Assembly (NCBI GenBank): GCA_964494475.1
Contig: CAZBRS010000045.1
Location: 1-42,441 of the forward strand
DNA length: 42,441 bases
Direction: 5' to 3'
Source: CAZBRS01 sp964494475
GTDB lineage: Bacteria > Myxococcota_A > UBA9042 > CAZBRS01
The notes beneath the pieces were generated by a model. That model was not told the DNA's origin. It worked only from the letters and a program-made list of their open reading frames with translations, and did not search any database. A program made the position numbers and the translations under genes. Within the stretch, counting starts at the first letter, position 1. Each line of letters opens with the position of its first letter. Of the stretch, positions 1 to 8,119 are shown one piece after another.

Positions 1-2
1 TT

Positions 3-623
3 CGCGTGCTGGTGATCGACGACCATCCGGTCATGCGGCAGGGCATCGGTAACGTGCTCGCCGGGGCCGGGCTCGCGGTCGCCGACACGGCCGGCAGCGC
101 CGCCGAGGCCCTCCAGCGTCTCGTCACGCGTCCCGTCGACGTGGTGCTGGTCGACCTGCACCTGGGCGAGGGCCCGGCCGGCGACGGCGTCGCGCTGCTC
201 GGACAACTCGCGCGGCTTCACCCGGGGCTTGCTTGCCTCGTGTACTCGATGCGCGAAGACGCGGCGACGATCCGGCGCTCGCTCGCGGCCGGCGCCAAGG
301 GCTACGTAACAAAAGCCGAGGTCTGGGAGACCCTGGCGACCGCGATCCGCGAGGCGGCAGCCGGTCGCACGTACCTGAGCCCCGTGGCGACCCGCGCGCT
401 CGAACTGCAATCGGCCAGCGCCAGCGGTGACCCGGGCTTCAGCGAGCGCGAGCGCGAGGTGTTCCGGCTGCTGGGCGACGGTTACTCGGTGGCCGAGATC
501 GGCGAGCGCATGCAGATCAGCGCGCGCACGGTCGAGACCTACGGAGGCCGTCTCATCGCGAAGCTGGGGCTCTCCGGCATGCGCGACCTGCGGCGCAGTG
601 CCATCGCTGCGCGGGAGGGATGA
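3..623 (+). CDS. NarL/FixJ-type response regulator (5' partial)
   Basis: This is a two-component response regulator that binds DNA when phosphorylated. The reading frame is open from the window edge (codon at 3-5 is Arg, giving RVLVIDDHP), so the true start lies just outside. The receiver domain shows the acidic pair in VIDDHP, the likely phospho-acceptor Asp in VVLVDLHLG and the conserved Lys in GYVTKAE. The C-terminal third is a LuxR/GerE helix-turn-helix: LSEREREVFRLL, then AEIGERMQISARTVETY and KLGL. Length (about 205 residues) is normal for the family. No partner histidine kinase is visible; it would have to be upstream of the window. Domain calls are firm; the target genes are unknown. 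Confidence 0.93.
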   Translation, partial: RVLVIDDHPVMRQGIGNVLAGAGLAVADTAGSAAEALQRLVTRPVDVVLVDLHLGEGPAGDGVALLGQLARLHPGLACLVYSMREDAATIRRSLAAGAKGYVTKAEVWETLATAIREAAAGRTYLSPVATRALELQSASASGDPGFSEREREVFRLLGDGYSVAEIGERMQISARTVETYGGRLIAKLGLSGMRDLRRSAIAAREG

Positions 624-970
624 GTCCATCCGCAGTCTCCGCGCCCGAATAGGTGGAGACCGGTTGGTTCCCGTCACCTGCTCCTCGCGGGGTGTGCAAA
701 GCGAGGTGGGGTCTCTGGTTCCGTTTGCAAGCGGGAGCGCGATCGATGAAGGAGGCGTCAAGCGCGCGGCAGAAGCCCGTCGAACAGCCTGTGGCCCTCG
801 AAGATCGTGAGGATGTCGCACGCGTCGTCCAGCACCCGGTAGACGATGCGGTAGCGTGGTGCTCGTGAGCGGCCTTCGGCTAAACTGGGTGTTCGTGAAG
901 CGGAGCGGCGGACAGGCGAGGACCCGCTTCGCCGATCCGAGACGCGCTGCAGCTATCAGGAGGCGTAACG
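624..970. other. Intergenic region, 347 bp
   Basis: Apart from the toxin relic at 758-862 and the Shine-Dalgarno AGGAGG at 958-963 that serves the gene at 971, I see no gene, RNA or clear promoter here. Several short overlapping frames are present but none looks like a protein. Confidence 0.5.
758..862 (-). pseudogene. RelE/ParE-family toxin remnant (C-terminal tail)
   Basis: Read on the minus strand, 35 codons from 862 to the TGA at 758 give APRYRIVYRVLDDACDILTI followed by FEGHRLFDGLL. This is the last strand-loop-strand block of RelE/ParE/HigB-type toxins (RYRIVYRV...GHR). The upstream part of the frame shows no start codon and no toxin-like sequence, and an intact gene would have to run into the M23-like gene at 971. 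I read it as a truncated relic with no antitoxin nearby. The family assignment rests on one short motif block. Confidence 0.5.
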
Positions 971-1930
971 ATGCGCACCGAAACGGATCTTCGGAGCCCG
1001 GTTCGACCGCTCGAGATCTTCGGCCTGCGCCCGCTGGCGCCGGCGCTCCGCGGCACGGCCGACGCCATGCTTGGCCGGAGCGGCCTGCCGCCGGTCCTGT
1101 GGGGGCTCTCCTCGCTCCGCATCCTGCGCCCCTGGATCTCGCTGCCGACGTGGCTGGGCGTGCGGCGCGCCGATCGCCGGGTGCCCCTGTACAACCTGTT
1201 CAACCGCGATCGCCGCCCGCCGGCCGAGGGGTACTCGGTGCGCGTCACGCGCGGCCACGACTACCGCGGCAGGCGCTTCACCTACGACAGCCACCATGGC
1301 ACCGACTTCTCCGTGCCGGTCGGCACGCCGGTCGTGGCGGCGGCGCCGGGGCGCGTGTTCAAGGTGGCCAACCACATCGACCACGGCGGGCTGAAGGTGT
1401 GCCTGGACCACGGCGGCGCGCTGTCGACCATCTCGAACCACCTGTCGCGGGCGCTGGTCGCCGAGGGGCAGGACGTGGCGCGCGGGCAGGTCATCGGGCT
1501 GTCGGGCGCGTCCGGCATGGAGTTCTTCCTGCTCTTCCCCTGGGTCTCGCCGCACCTGCACTTCGACACGCTGCTGGACGCCGAGCCCGTCGATCCGTTC
1601 GCCCGGCTTGACCGTGGCGAGACGCCCCTCTGGCGCACCGGCAACGACCCGATCCCTTGCTCCGGGCCAGAGGACCGCGAATTCGAGCCGACCGCCTTCG
1701 ACCCGGCCGCGGTCGAGGCTGGGATCGCGGCCTGCCGTCACGAGGCGTCGCGCCACGCGCTCGAGGCGATCTCCGATCTCTACCGGCGCGCGACCGAGTT
1801 GATGGTGCTGCGCGTCTTCCGCGCGCCCTGGTTCGACGCCTTCCCCGCGCTCGCCGCCGGGCCCGTTGCGCGCACGCCGCGGCTCGACCTGCCCTTCCGG
1901 GCCGAGGACGTCACGGGCGTTGTAGGATAA
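971..1930 (+). CDS. M23/LytM-type metallopeptidase-like protein
   Basis: The 319-residue product has a LytM (peptidase M23) fold in its middle. The zinc ligands are visible as H108-x3-D112 (in SHHGTDFSVPVGTPV) and the HxH pair H195-L-H197 (in SPHLHFD). The usual glycine-rich turns GTPVVAAAPGRV and GQVIGLSGASG lie between them. M23 enzymes cut peptide cross-links of peptidoglycan or act as non-catalytic scaffolds; here all ligands are kept, so activity is plausible. The N-terminal ~90 residues and the C-terminal ~100 residues match nothing I recognise, and no signal peptide or lipobox is seen, which is unusual for a wall enzyme. The start is supported by AGGAGG at 958-963, 7 nt upstream of the ATG. 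Confidence 0.82.
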   Translation: MRTETDLRSPVRPLEIFGLRPLAPALRGTADAMLGRSGLPPVLWGLSSLRILRPWISLPTWLGVRRADRRVPLYNLFNRDRRPPAEGYSVRVTRGHDYRGRRFTYDSHHGTDFSVPVGTPVVAAAPGRVFKVANHIDHGGLKVCLDHGGALSTISNHLSRALVAEGQDVARGQVIGLSGASGMEFFLLFPWVSPHLHFDTLLDAEPVDPFARLDRGETPLWRTGNDPIPCSGPEDREFEPTAFDPAAVEAGIAACRHEASRHALEAISDLYRRATELMVLRVFRAPWFDAFPALAAGPVARTPRLDLPFRAEDVTGVVG

Positions 1931-1978
1931 CGAACGCCGCCTGCCCGCCCGTCTCGCGGATCAGGACGACGACCCGCC

Positions 1979-2998
1979 TTACTCGGCGGCGCTCGGGCCG
2001 CTCGCTGGAAACTCGCCCGTCTCGTTGAAGCTGGCCGCGGCGCGCACCAGCCGATCGGGAAAGTCGGTCTGGGGCAGGCTCACGCCCGCGTCGATGGCGC
2101 GCTTCCAGCCGCTGTAGTTGCCGATTGACGCCAGCAGGTCAGCCGGGCCCAACATGTCCTGCTGCACCTTCACCCCCGCGGCTCGGATGGCCGCGACTAG
2201 GTCGGGGTCGTCCACCCCGCCCGCGATCTCGACGATGTGCAGCGGCGCGATCAGGCTCTGCGCCAACGCGAAGCCCGACGGGCCCTCGATGGCCGGCATC
2301 ACCAGCAAGCGCGGCTCGTCCTCGACCATGTCGGCCACCACGATCAGGTCGTCGCGCACCAGCGCCAGATTCCAGGCGTCCTGCGCGGCGATGGCTGCGA
2401 TGACGTCGCTCGTGAACGAGGTCTTCTGGTCGACGTACAGCAGCAGGCCCTCTTCGCGCGCGGCTTCCAGGGCTTGCTCGAACGTGGGCACGCGCGCCTC
2501 CTCGGGGTCGGTGGGATCGGTGCCGTCCAACGTCAGGGCCTCGATCTGGGCCAACGTGAGCCCGTCGACCGCGCCCGTGCCGTCGGTGGTGCGGTCCACG
2601 TCACTGTCATGCATCAGCACCAGGGCGCCATCGGCGGTGTGGCGCACATCGATCTCGACGAAGTCGACGCCCAACCGGGCCGCGCTGCGCAGGCCGGCGA
2701 TGGAGTTCTCCGGCAGGTGCGCGTGGTGGCCTCGGTGCGCGGCGACCATCAGGCGGCCGCACGCTGGATCCACCAGGCAGGCGGCGCGGTCGAAGGGCGT
2801 GACCGCGTCGGCCTCGACCGAATCCGCATCGGACCCGTGGCCGTCGTCCAGGCCCTGCGCCTCCGACACGTCGGGCGCGGCGGCGTCGAATGCAGCGTCG
2901 CGCGCGTCCGTGGACCCTGCGCCGTTCGAGCCGGCGCAGGAGCCGACGACGAAGCCCACGACCGCGAGCACCAGCCACCAGCGAGCCTTTTCCTTCAT
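1979..2998 (-). CDS. Glycerophosphodiester phosphodiesterase lipoprotein
   Basis: GDPD-family enzyme that would split glycerophosphodiesters into an alcohol and glycerol-3-phosphate at the cell envelope. The 339-residue product begins with a lipoprotein signal (VVGSC, lipidated Cys21) and an Asp/Ala-rich linker to about residue 75. The TIM-barrel signature follows: H88-R-G, the metal-binding pair E115-x-D117 in VDFVEIDVRHT, and H130 in VLMHDSDVDRTTDG. It lies 30 nt downstream of the radical SAM gene on the same strand, so the two probably share a transcript. A GGAGAG Shine-Dalgarno precedes the ATG. Substrate is unknown. The downstream neighbour is convergent and I see no hairpin terminator in the 48 nt between them. 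Confidence 0.9.
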   Translation of the reverse strand: MKEKARWWLVLAVVGFVVGSCAGSNGAGSTDARDAAFDAAAPDVSEAQGLDDGHGSDADSVEADAVTPFDRAACLVDPACGRLMVAAHRGHHAHLPENSIAGLRSAARLGVDFVEIDVRHTADGALVLMHDSDVDRTTDGTGAVDGLTLAQIEALTLDGTDPTDPEEARVPTFEQALEAAREEGLLLYVDQKTSFTSDVIAAIAAQDAWNLALVRDDLIVVADMVEDEPRLLVMPAIEGPSGFALAQSLIAPLHIVEIAGGVDDPDLVAAIRAAGVKVQQDMLGPADLLASIGNYSGWKRAIDAGVSLPQTDFPDRLVRAAASFNETGEFPASGPSAAE

Positions 2999-3028
2999 GC
3001 GAGCTCTCCGCGCAAGGTGCCTTGGTTC

Positions 3029-3997
3029 TCAGCGCACCGGCACGAACTCGTCCCACCCGAACGCCTCGGTGTAGGCCTTGAACGCGCCGTCGCAGTAGCT
3101 CACGTGGCGGCAGTGCCCGCACTCGGGGCGCTTGGTCTTGAACAGGTCGTTGAGGTCGGCGCGGTCGACGGTGTGGTACTTGCCCAGGGGGTCTGTCCCT
3201 GCCTCGACGCCCGCGGTGGGCTCGTAGTGCACGCGGCGCTCGACGAAGCCGCGGTTGATGGCCGGCAGGGCCTCGGTGATGCAGTACGGCACGTCGAGCA
3301 GGAAGGCGTCGTCGACGGGGCGCGCCTCGGCCTCGAGGAAGGCGGCGAACTCGCTGGCGAGCTCGGAGTAGCGCGGGAAGAGCGACTTGAAGTGCGTGGC
3401 GCCGCGACCGGAGGCCTGGATGGTGTTGAAGACCACCTGCTCCACGCCCAGCGCCTTCAGGAAGTGGTAGATGTCGCCGAGGTGGGGCGCGTTGCGGCGA
3501 TTGAGCACGGTGCTGGTGTGCAGCTTCAGGGGGAACTCGGGGCGCAGGCGGGCCAGCATGGCCACGCCGTCGCGGGTCTGCTCGAACGAGCCGGGGGTGC
3601 GGGTCAGCAGCTCGTGCAGGCGCTTGGTGTGCCCGTGGAGCGACACCACCACGTGGTTCAGGCCGCGTGACAGCAGTTGCCTCGCGTAGGGCTCGTAGCC
3701 GAGCCGGCGGCCGTTCGTGATGAGCCCGATGGCGCGATAGCCGAGCTTGTGCGCCCAGCCCACGTAGGTGGGCAGCTTCGGGTGCAGCGTGGGCTCGCCC
3801 GAGGTGAACATGACCTCGCCGCAGGCGCGGTGGCGCACCAGCATGGCGCGCACCTCGTCGTCGGTCTGGCCGCGCAGGTTCTCTTCGCGCCGCTCGCGAT
3901 CCTCCTCCATGCAGAACCAGCAGTTGTTGTTGCACGAGAAGCCAAGGTTCACGTGCAGGCGATCGAGGCGGTTGGGCGCGAGGACGGGGTCGCTCAT
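3029..3997 (-). CDS. Radical SAM protein with C-terminal Cys cluster
   Basis: The 322-residue product carries the radical SAM iron-sulfur motif C22-x3-C26-x2-C29 (CNNNCWFC) near the N-terminus, the GGE-like motif FTSGEPTLHP, and a TIM-barrel-like body. The C-terminus has C293-x2-C296-x5-C302, which looks like part of a SPASM/twitch auxiliary cluster site. Such enzymes often modify peptides or cofactors, but no small precursor peptide gene is visible beside it, so the substrate is open. The start chosen is the ATG at 3997. A -10 box ends 6 nt upstream of it, which suggests a leaderless mRNA. The frame stays open far upstream by GC-rich chance, but that part overlaps the divergent lipoprotein gene and is not coding. 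Confidence 0.88.
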   Translation of the reverse strand: MSDPVLAPNRLDRLHVNLGFSCNNNCWFCMEEDRERREENLRGQTDDEVRAMLVRHRACGEVMFTSGEPTLHPKLPTYVGWAHKLGYRAIGLITNGRRLGYEPYARQLLSRGLNHVVVSLHGHTKRLHELLTRTPGSFEQTRDGVAMLARLRPEFPLKLHTSTVLNRRNAPHLGDIYHFLKALGVEQVVFNTIQASGRGATHFKSLFPRYSELASEFAAFLEAEARPVDDAFLLDVPYCITEALPAINRGFVERRVHYEPTAGVEAGTDPLGKYHTVDRADLNDLFKTKRPECGHCRHVSYCDGAFKAYTEAFGWDEFVPVR

Positions 3998-4003
3998 GGC
4001 CGC

Positions 4004-4033
4004 ATCATCGGGGCGGCGGCGCGGGTGTGTCAA
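4004..4033 (-). promoter_or_regulatory. Promoter of the radical SAM/GDPD pair, apparently leaderless
   Basis: On the minus strand TTGACA (4028-4033), an 18-nt spacer and GATGAT (4004-4009) are followed after only 6 nt by the ATG at 3997. A transcript start about 7 nt past the -10 box would fall on or beside the A of the ATG. The -35 is a perfect sigma-70 consensus; the -10 matches 4 of 6. Confidence 0.55.
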
Positions 4034-4057
4034 GGCGGCAGATCGGCGGTCGCGGCC

Positions 4058-4086
4058 TTGCGACGACCCCTTCGTGTTGCTAGATT
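4058..4086 (+). promoter_or_regulatory. Promoter of the TIG lipoprotein gene, apparently leaderless
   Basis: TTGCGA (4058-4063), a 17-nt spacer and TAGATT (4081-4086) are followed after 7 nt by the ATG at 4094, leaving no room for a Shine-Dalgarno. It is back to back with the promoter of the divergent radical SAM gene, with 24 nt between the two -35 boxes. Confidence 0.5.
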
Positions 4087-4093
4087 GTGCGGC

Positions 4094-7000
4094 ATGGGCC
4101 GACGCGTCGTGTTCGTCTTCGGGGCCTCGTGGCTCCTCGTTCAATGCGCCCTCGAGGTGGTGCCCGAGTACGCCCGACCGACGATCGGGCAGATCGACGC
4201 CGCCAGCGGTGCCTGGTGGCTGCCCGACGGCCTCGACGAGGCGGTCGACGCCGTCGATCCGGGCTTCGTCGTCGACGGCGTGTTTCCGATCTCCGGAGCC
4301 CCCGAGGGGGGCGACAAGGTCGTCGTCGAAGGCCACGACTTCCGCCAGACCGATCGCGTGTTCTTCGGCGAGGCCGAGGCGGCCGAGGTGCGCTTCCAGG
4401 GCCCCGAGCGGCTGGTGGCGTTCACGCCGGCGCACGCCTCGGGCCTCGCGACGGTGCGCGTGCGGCACCAGGAGGGCGAAGAGGCCCTCGCGCCCCGCGG
4501 CTTCCTGTTCACGCGCGAGCCCTTGCTGCTCGAGGTGTCGCCGCGCCGCGTCGACGTGGGGGGCGGCCAACCGGTCACGCTGCGCTTCGCCTCGCTCGAC
4601 GCCGACGCGCGGGTGCTGGTCGGCACGCGGCTGCTGGTCGATCCGCGCCGGGTCGACGACGGCACGGTCGTGGGCGTGCTGCCGCCGCTGACCGGGGGCC
4701 TGGTCGACCTTCTGGTGGTCACGCCGGGCAAGACCTACACGTTCGAAGGCGCGCTGGTGGCGGCGGCGCCCCCGTCGATCGCGCGGGCCGAGCCCATGGG
4801 CGTGCCGGCGGCCGAGGGCGGGGTCGTGGCGCTGGTGGGCAGCGGGCTCGTCGGCGACGCGCGGGTCTTCGTGCAGGGCGAGCCCGTCGACGCGCCGTGG
4901 GCGCGCTCCGACGGGACGCGGCTCGGAGTTCGCGTCCCCGCGGGCGCGCCGGGGCCCCTGCGCGTCGAGGTCGTGGCCGAGGGCGGCTACGCTCTGGCCG
5001 TGGGCGTGGTGGTTCGCGACCAGGGCGCCTCGCCGGCCCTCACGGGGATCTTTCCCGCGAGCGGTGACCCGGCGGGGGGCGAGGTGTTGGCGCTGGCGTT
5101 GGTGGCCGTCGAGCCCCTGCTGGTCGAGCGGGTGCGGGTGGGGGGAGTCGAGGCCACGATCCTGTCTCGCCCCCCTGGCTCCGTGCTGGTGTCGGCCCCT
5201 GCCCTGCCGGCGGGCGTGCACGACGTCGAGGTCGAGGCCGACGGCCTCGTTCTGCGCGCCGAGGCGGCCTACCAGGCGCTCGTTCGGGCGGTTCGCGTCG
5301 ACGCGCTCTCGCCGATGGAGGGCCCCGTCGGCGGTGGCACTCGCGTGGCCTTCTCGGGCACGATCCCTCCCGAGGTGGAGGGCGCGTCGCTCTGCGGCCT
5401 GCCCCTCGCGGACCTGGCGGCCGAACCCGGCGGCGGCTGGTCGGGGCTCACCCCGATGGCGAGCCCGGGCGACTGCACGCTGCACCTGCGGGTCGGCGGT
5501 GACGACGTAGCCACCGCGGCGACCTTCCGCTTCCTGGCGGGGAGCACGCGGGTGCTGGCCGTGGCGCGCGACGAGGGCTCCCGGGCCGGACACACGCTCG
5601 TGAGCGTGATCGGCACCGACCTCCCCGAGGCTCCGCGCGTCTTCTTCGGCGAGCGCGAGGCCCCGGTCGAGCGGGCCGAGGCCCACGTGGTGACCGTTCG
5701 GGCGCCGGCCGTCGATCATCCCGGCCAGTTCGACGTGGTGGTCACCGACGGGGGCCACGCCGCCACGCTGGGCGAGGGCTACGCCTACGTCGATCTCGCC
5801 ACCGAGACCACCGGCACGTGGGGCGGGCCCGTTCGCGGGGCCGTCAACGTGACCGTGGTCCACTCGTCGACGCGCGAGGGCGTGCCCGGCGCCCACGTGG
5901 CGCTGAAGCTCTCGGACGGCCACTACCTCCGGCGGACCACCGACGCGAAGGGCCAGACCGTCTTCTCGGAGGCCGGGCTCTCTGGCCCCATCGAGGTCAC
6001 GGCCTCGAAGGCCGGCTTCTCGGCCTACACCATCGCCGGCTTCGACGCCCGGAACGCCACCTTGGGGGTGTGGGCGCCCGTGCCGGTCACCCCGAGCGAC
6101 GGCGACCCCATCTCCGAGCCCCTGTTCAAGCCCGCCACCGTCATGGGCCGCGCCCTCGGCGTCGACAAGTACGTGCCGCCCCCCTTCCGCGCCTGCGAGC
6201 CCGGCGAGGCCGACGGCGTCTGCGCGCCCTGCGCCGGGGACTCCGATTGTCCGGGGGTGCTCCGGTGCGCCGCCTTCGGCGAGTTCGGCGCGGCGTGCCT
6301 GGTGCCCTGCTCGCCCTTCGACGAGCCCTGCCCTGCCCGCTACGGCTGCTACCCGGGCCCCGACGACTCGGCGCTCTGCCACCCCGTGCTCGGCCAGCGC
6401 GCCACCTACTGCTTCGCCAGCACCGACGGGCCCGGCGGCGCTCCGGTCACCCGCGACCAGGGCGCGCGGGTCTCGGTCGACGACACCTTCTTCCTGGCCA
6501 ACGTGCGACTGGGCGAGATCGCCATCCTCTGCCTGGCGGGCTACGAAGACGACGTGTCCGGCGCGTTCGTGCCGCAGACCCTGGGCGCGGCCCGCCACCT
6601 GTTCACCCTGTCCGACACGCTGCTCGAGGGCGTCGACGTCTTCCTCGACACGCCCCTGGCCGAGTCGCCGCCCTTCGAGGTGACGGGCTACGTCGACCGT
6701 CCCGGCGCCTTCACGGCGCTGAACGCGCAGATCGCGCTCGATCTCGGCTCCGACGGGGCCCTCACGCTGCCCGACGAGGGGCGCTTCGTCGACCCGCGCC
6801 ACGTGGTCTTTCCGCGCGTGCCGCTGCGCTTCGAGGGCACGTTCTACGACGCCTCGTTCGACCTCGAGGTGCACGCCGGGCGCGGTGGCACCGCCTACGC
6901 GCCCTACGCCGAGGCCTACCGCTTCGGGCTCGAGGGCTTCCAGGCCGGGCGTACGTACGAGTTCGTGGAGGGCGTGCCGGTCGAGCGTGCGCTCTCTCTC

Positions 7001-8119
7001 CCCCTGAACTTCACCGCGCTGGCCCGCACGGCCGCCGGCGAGGTCCTGGGGGCCACCGACGACGGCCGCCTGCTGCGGCACCGCTGGGGCACCTGGTACG
7101 CCGAGCCCGTCCCCGGTCGCCCGGTGCTCCGAGCCCTCGCCACCTCGGGCGATCGCGCGGTGGCCGTGGGCGACGGAGGCGTGCTGCTCCAGGGCCAGGT
7201 GGGCGACTGGGGGTCGCCCCTCACGGTGACCGATCGCGCGTTGCTCGGCGTCGCGCTCCTGCCTTCAGGGGCCGTCGTGGCGGTCGGCGACCAGCGCCTC
7301 CTCGAGGGCCCGGCCGACGCGCTCGTCCTGTCGAAGGTGCCCGACCACCTGCGAGCCGTGTCGGCGTCGCCGGCGGGCGACGTCTGGGCCGTGGGGAGCG
7401 CCGGCGTCGTCTACCGCGGGGGACACGGCGAGTGGCAGCGCTTCGTGACGAACCCCGACGACGACCTCGTGGCCGTCGCGGCCGTCGACGGCGGCGCCTG
7501 GGTCGCGGGGAGCGCCGGGAGCGTGCGCTTCGTGCGCGACGACGGGAGCGCCGAGACCCTCGGCGATCTGGGCGCGCCCATCGGGTCGCTGTCGGTCGCG
7601 GGCACGGGCGTGCTGGTCGGTCACCTCGGGGGCGTGTCGGCCTTCGACGGCGCGGCCTGGACCCGCACGCCGCTGGCCCACGACCTCCTCGTGACCGGCG
7701 TGGTCGCCGACGGGTTGGCGCCGGTGCTGGCCGTAGGCGCCCTGCGCCTGGCCCTGGGGCCGGTGCTGCCGCCGCCCACCTTCCTGCGGCCCGAGCCGCA
7801 GGGCACCTGGTCGGGTCGCACGCTCGCGTGGCAGTTCCCCATCGACGACGTGCCGGGCGACTACCAACTGGTCACGCTCTTCGACTACTTCGGCGGGCAG
7901 GTGTGGACCGTGCTGCAGAGCGGCAGGCCGACCTCGCACGCGCTGGCGCCCCTCGACGCGTGGGGCGAGTACGACCCCCTCGCCCGTCCCGCGCTGCGGC
8001 TTCAATACTCGCGGGTGCTGGCCGACGGCTTCGACCTCGACCAGACCAACGGCTACGCGAGCAGTTACCTCACGCGCGACGCCGTCTTGTACGACTACTT
8101 CGAGCTACTGCGCCGGTAG
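4094..8119 (+). CDS. Large multi-domain lipoprotein: IPT/TIG repeats, regulatory-like domain, propeller-like end
   Basis: The 1341-residue product starts with a lipoprotein-like signal (LLVQC, Cys18; a weak lipobox). Residues ~60-575 hold about six IPT/TIG-type immunoglobulin units, recognisable from openings such as FPISGAPEGGDKVVVEGHDF, SPMEGPVGGGTRVAFSG and the closing TVRV/VVVTDGG strands. Residues ~577-670 resemble a carboxypeptidase regulatory-like domain (STREGVPGAHVALK, TDAKGQTVF). Residues ~700-772 are Cys-rich. From ~973 to 1226 short repeats with AVGDGGVLLQG, AVGSAGVVYRG and AGSAGSVRFV suggest a beta-propeller. It is probably an outer-surface binding protein; no catalytic motif is seen. 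Its 3' end overlaps the convergent tatD gene by 15 nt. The ATG is chosen because it starts the signal sequence and sits behind the promoter at 4058. Confidence 0.8.
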   Translation: MGRRVVFVFGASWLLVQCALEVVPEYARPTIGQIDAASGAWWLPDGLDEAVDAVDPGFVVDGVFPISGAPEGGDKVVVEGHDFRQTDRVFFGEAEAAEVRFQGPERLVAFTPAHASGLATVRVRHQEGEEALAPRGFLFTREPLLLEVSPRRVDVGGGQPVTLRFASLDADARVLVGTRLLVDPRRVDDGTVVGVLPPLTGGLVDLLVVTPGKTYTFEGALVAAAPPSIARAEPMGVPAAEGGVVALVGSGLVGDARVFVQGEPVDAPWARSDGTRLGVRVPAGAPGPLRVEVVAEGGYALAVGVVVRDQGASPALTGIFPASGDPAGGEVLALALVAVEPLLVERVRVGGVEATILSRPPGSVLVSAPALPAGVHDVEVEADGLVLRAEAAYQALVRAVRVDALSPMEGPVGGGTRVAFSGTIPPEVEGASLCGLPLADLAAEPGGGWSGLTPMASPGDCTLHLRVGGDDVATAATFRFLAGSTRVLAVARDEGSRAGHTLVSVIGTDLPEAPRVFFGEREAPVERAEAHVVTVRAPAVDHPGQFDVVVTDGGHAATLGEGYAYVDLATETTGTWGGPVRGAVNVTVVHSSTREGVPGAHVALKLSDGHYLRRTTDAKGQTVFSEAGLSGPIEVTASKAGFSAYTIAGFDARNATLGVWAPVPVTPSDGDPISEPLFKPATVMGRALGVDKYVPPPFRACEPGEADGVCAPCAGDSDCPGVLRCAAFGEFGAACLVPCSPFDEPCPARYGCYPGPDDSALCHPVLGQRATYCFASTDGPGGAPVTRDQGARVSVDDTFFLANVRLGEIAILCLAGYEDDVSGAFVPQTLGAARHLFTLSDTLLEGVDVFLDTPLAESPPFEVTGYVDRPGAFTALNAQIALDLGSDGALTLPDEGRFVDPRHVVFPRVPLRFEGTFYDASFDLEVHAGRGGTAYAPYAEAYRFGLEGFQAGRTYEFVEGVPVERALSLPLNFTALARTAAGEVLGATDDGRLLRHRWGTWYAEPVPGRPVLRALATSGDRAVAVGDGGVLLQGQVGDWGSPLTVTDRALLGVALLPSGAVVAVGDQRLLEGPADALVLSKVPDHLRAVSASPAGDVWAVGSAGVVYRGGHGEWQRFVTNPDDDLVAVAAVDGGAWVAGSAGSVRFVRDDGSAETLGDLGAPIGSLSVAGTGVLVGHLGGVSAFDGAAWTRTPLAHDLLVTGVVADGLAPVLAVGALRLALGPVLPPPTFLRPEPQGTWSGRTLAWQFPIDDVPGDYQLVTLFDYFGGQVWTVLQSGRPTSHALAPLDAWGEYDPLARPALRLQYSRVLADGFDLDQTNGYASSYLTRDAVLYDYFELLRR

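Noticed and set aside
3029..7081. 1350-residue minus-strand frame spanning the TIG gene
   Set aside because: Only its last 322 residues (radical SAM) look like protein; the rest is His/Arg/Gly-rich antisense noise from GC-rich codons of the plus-strand gene.
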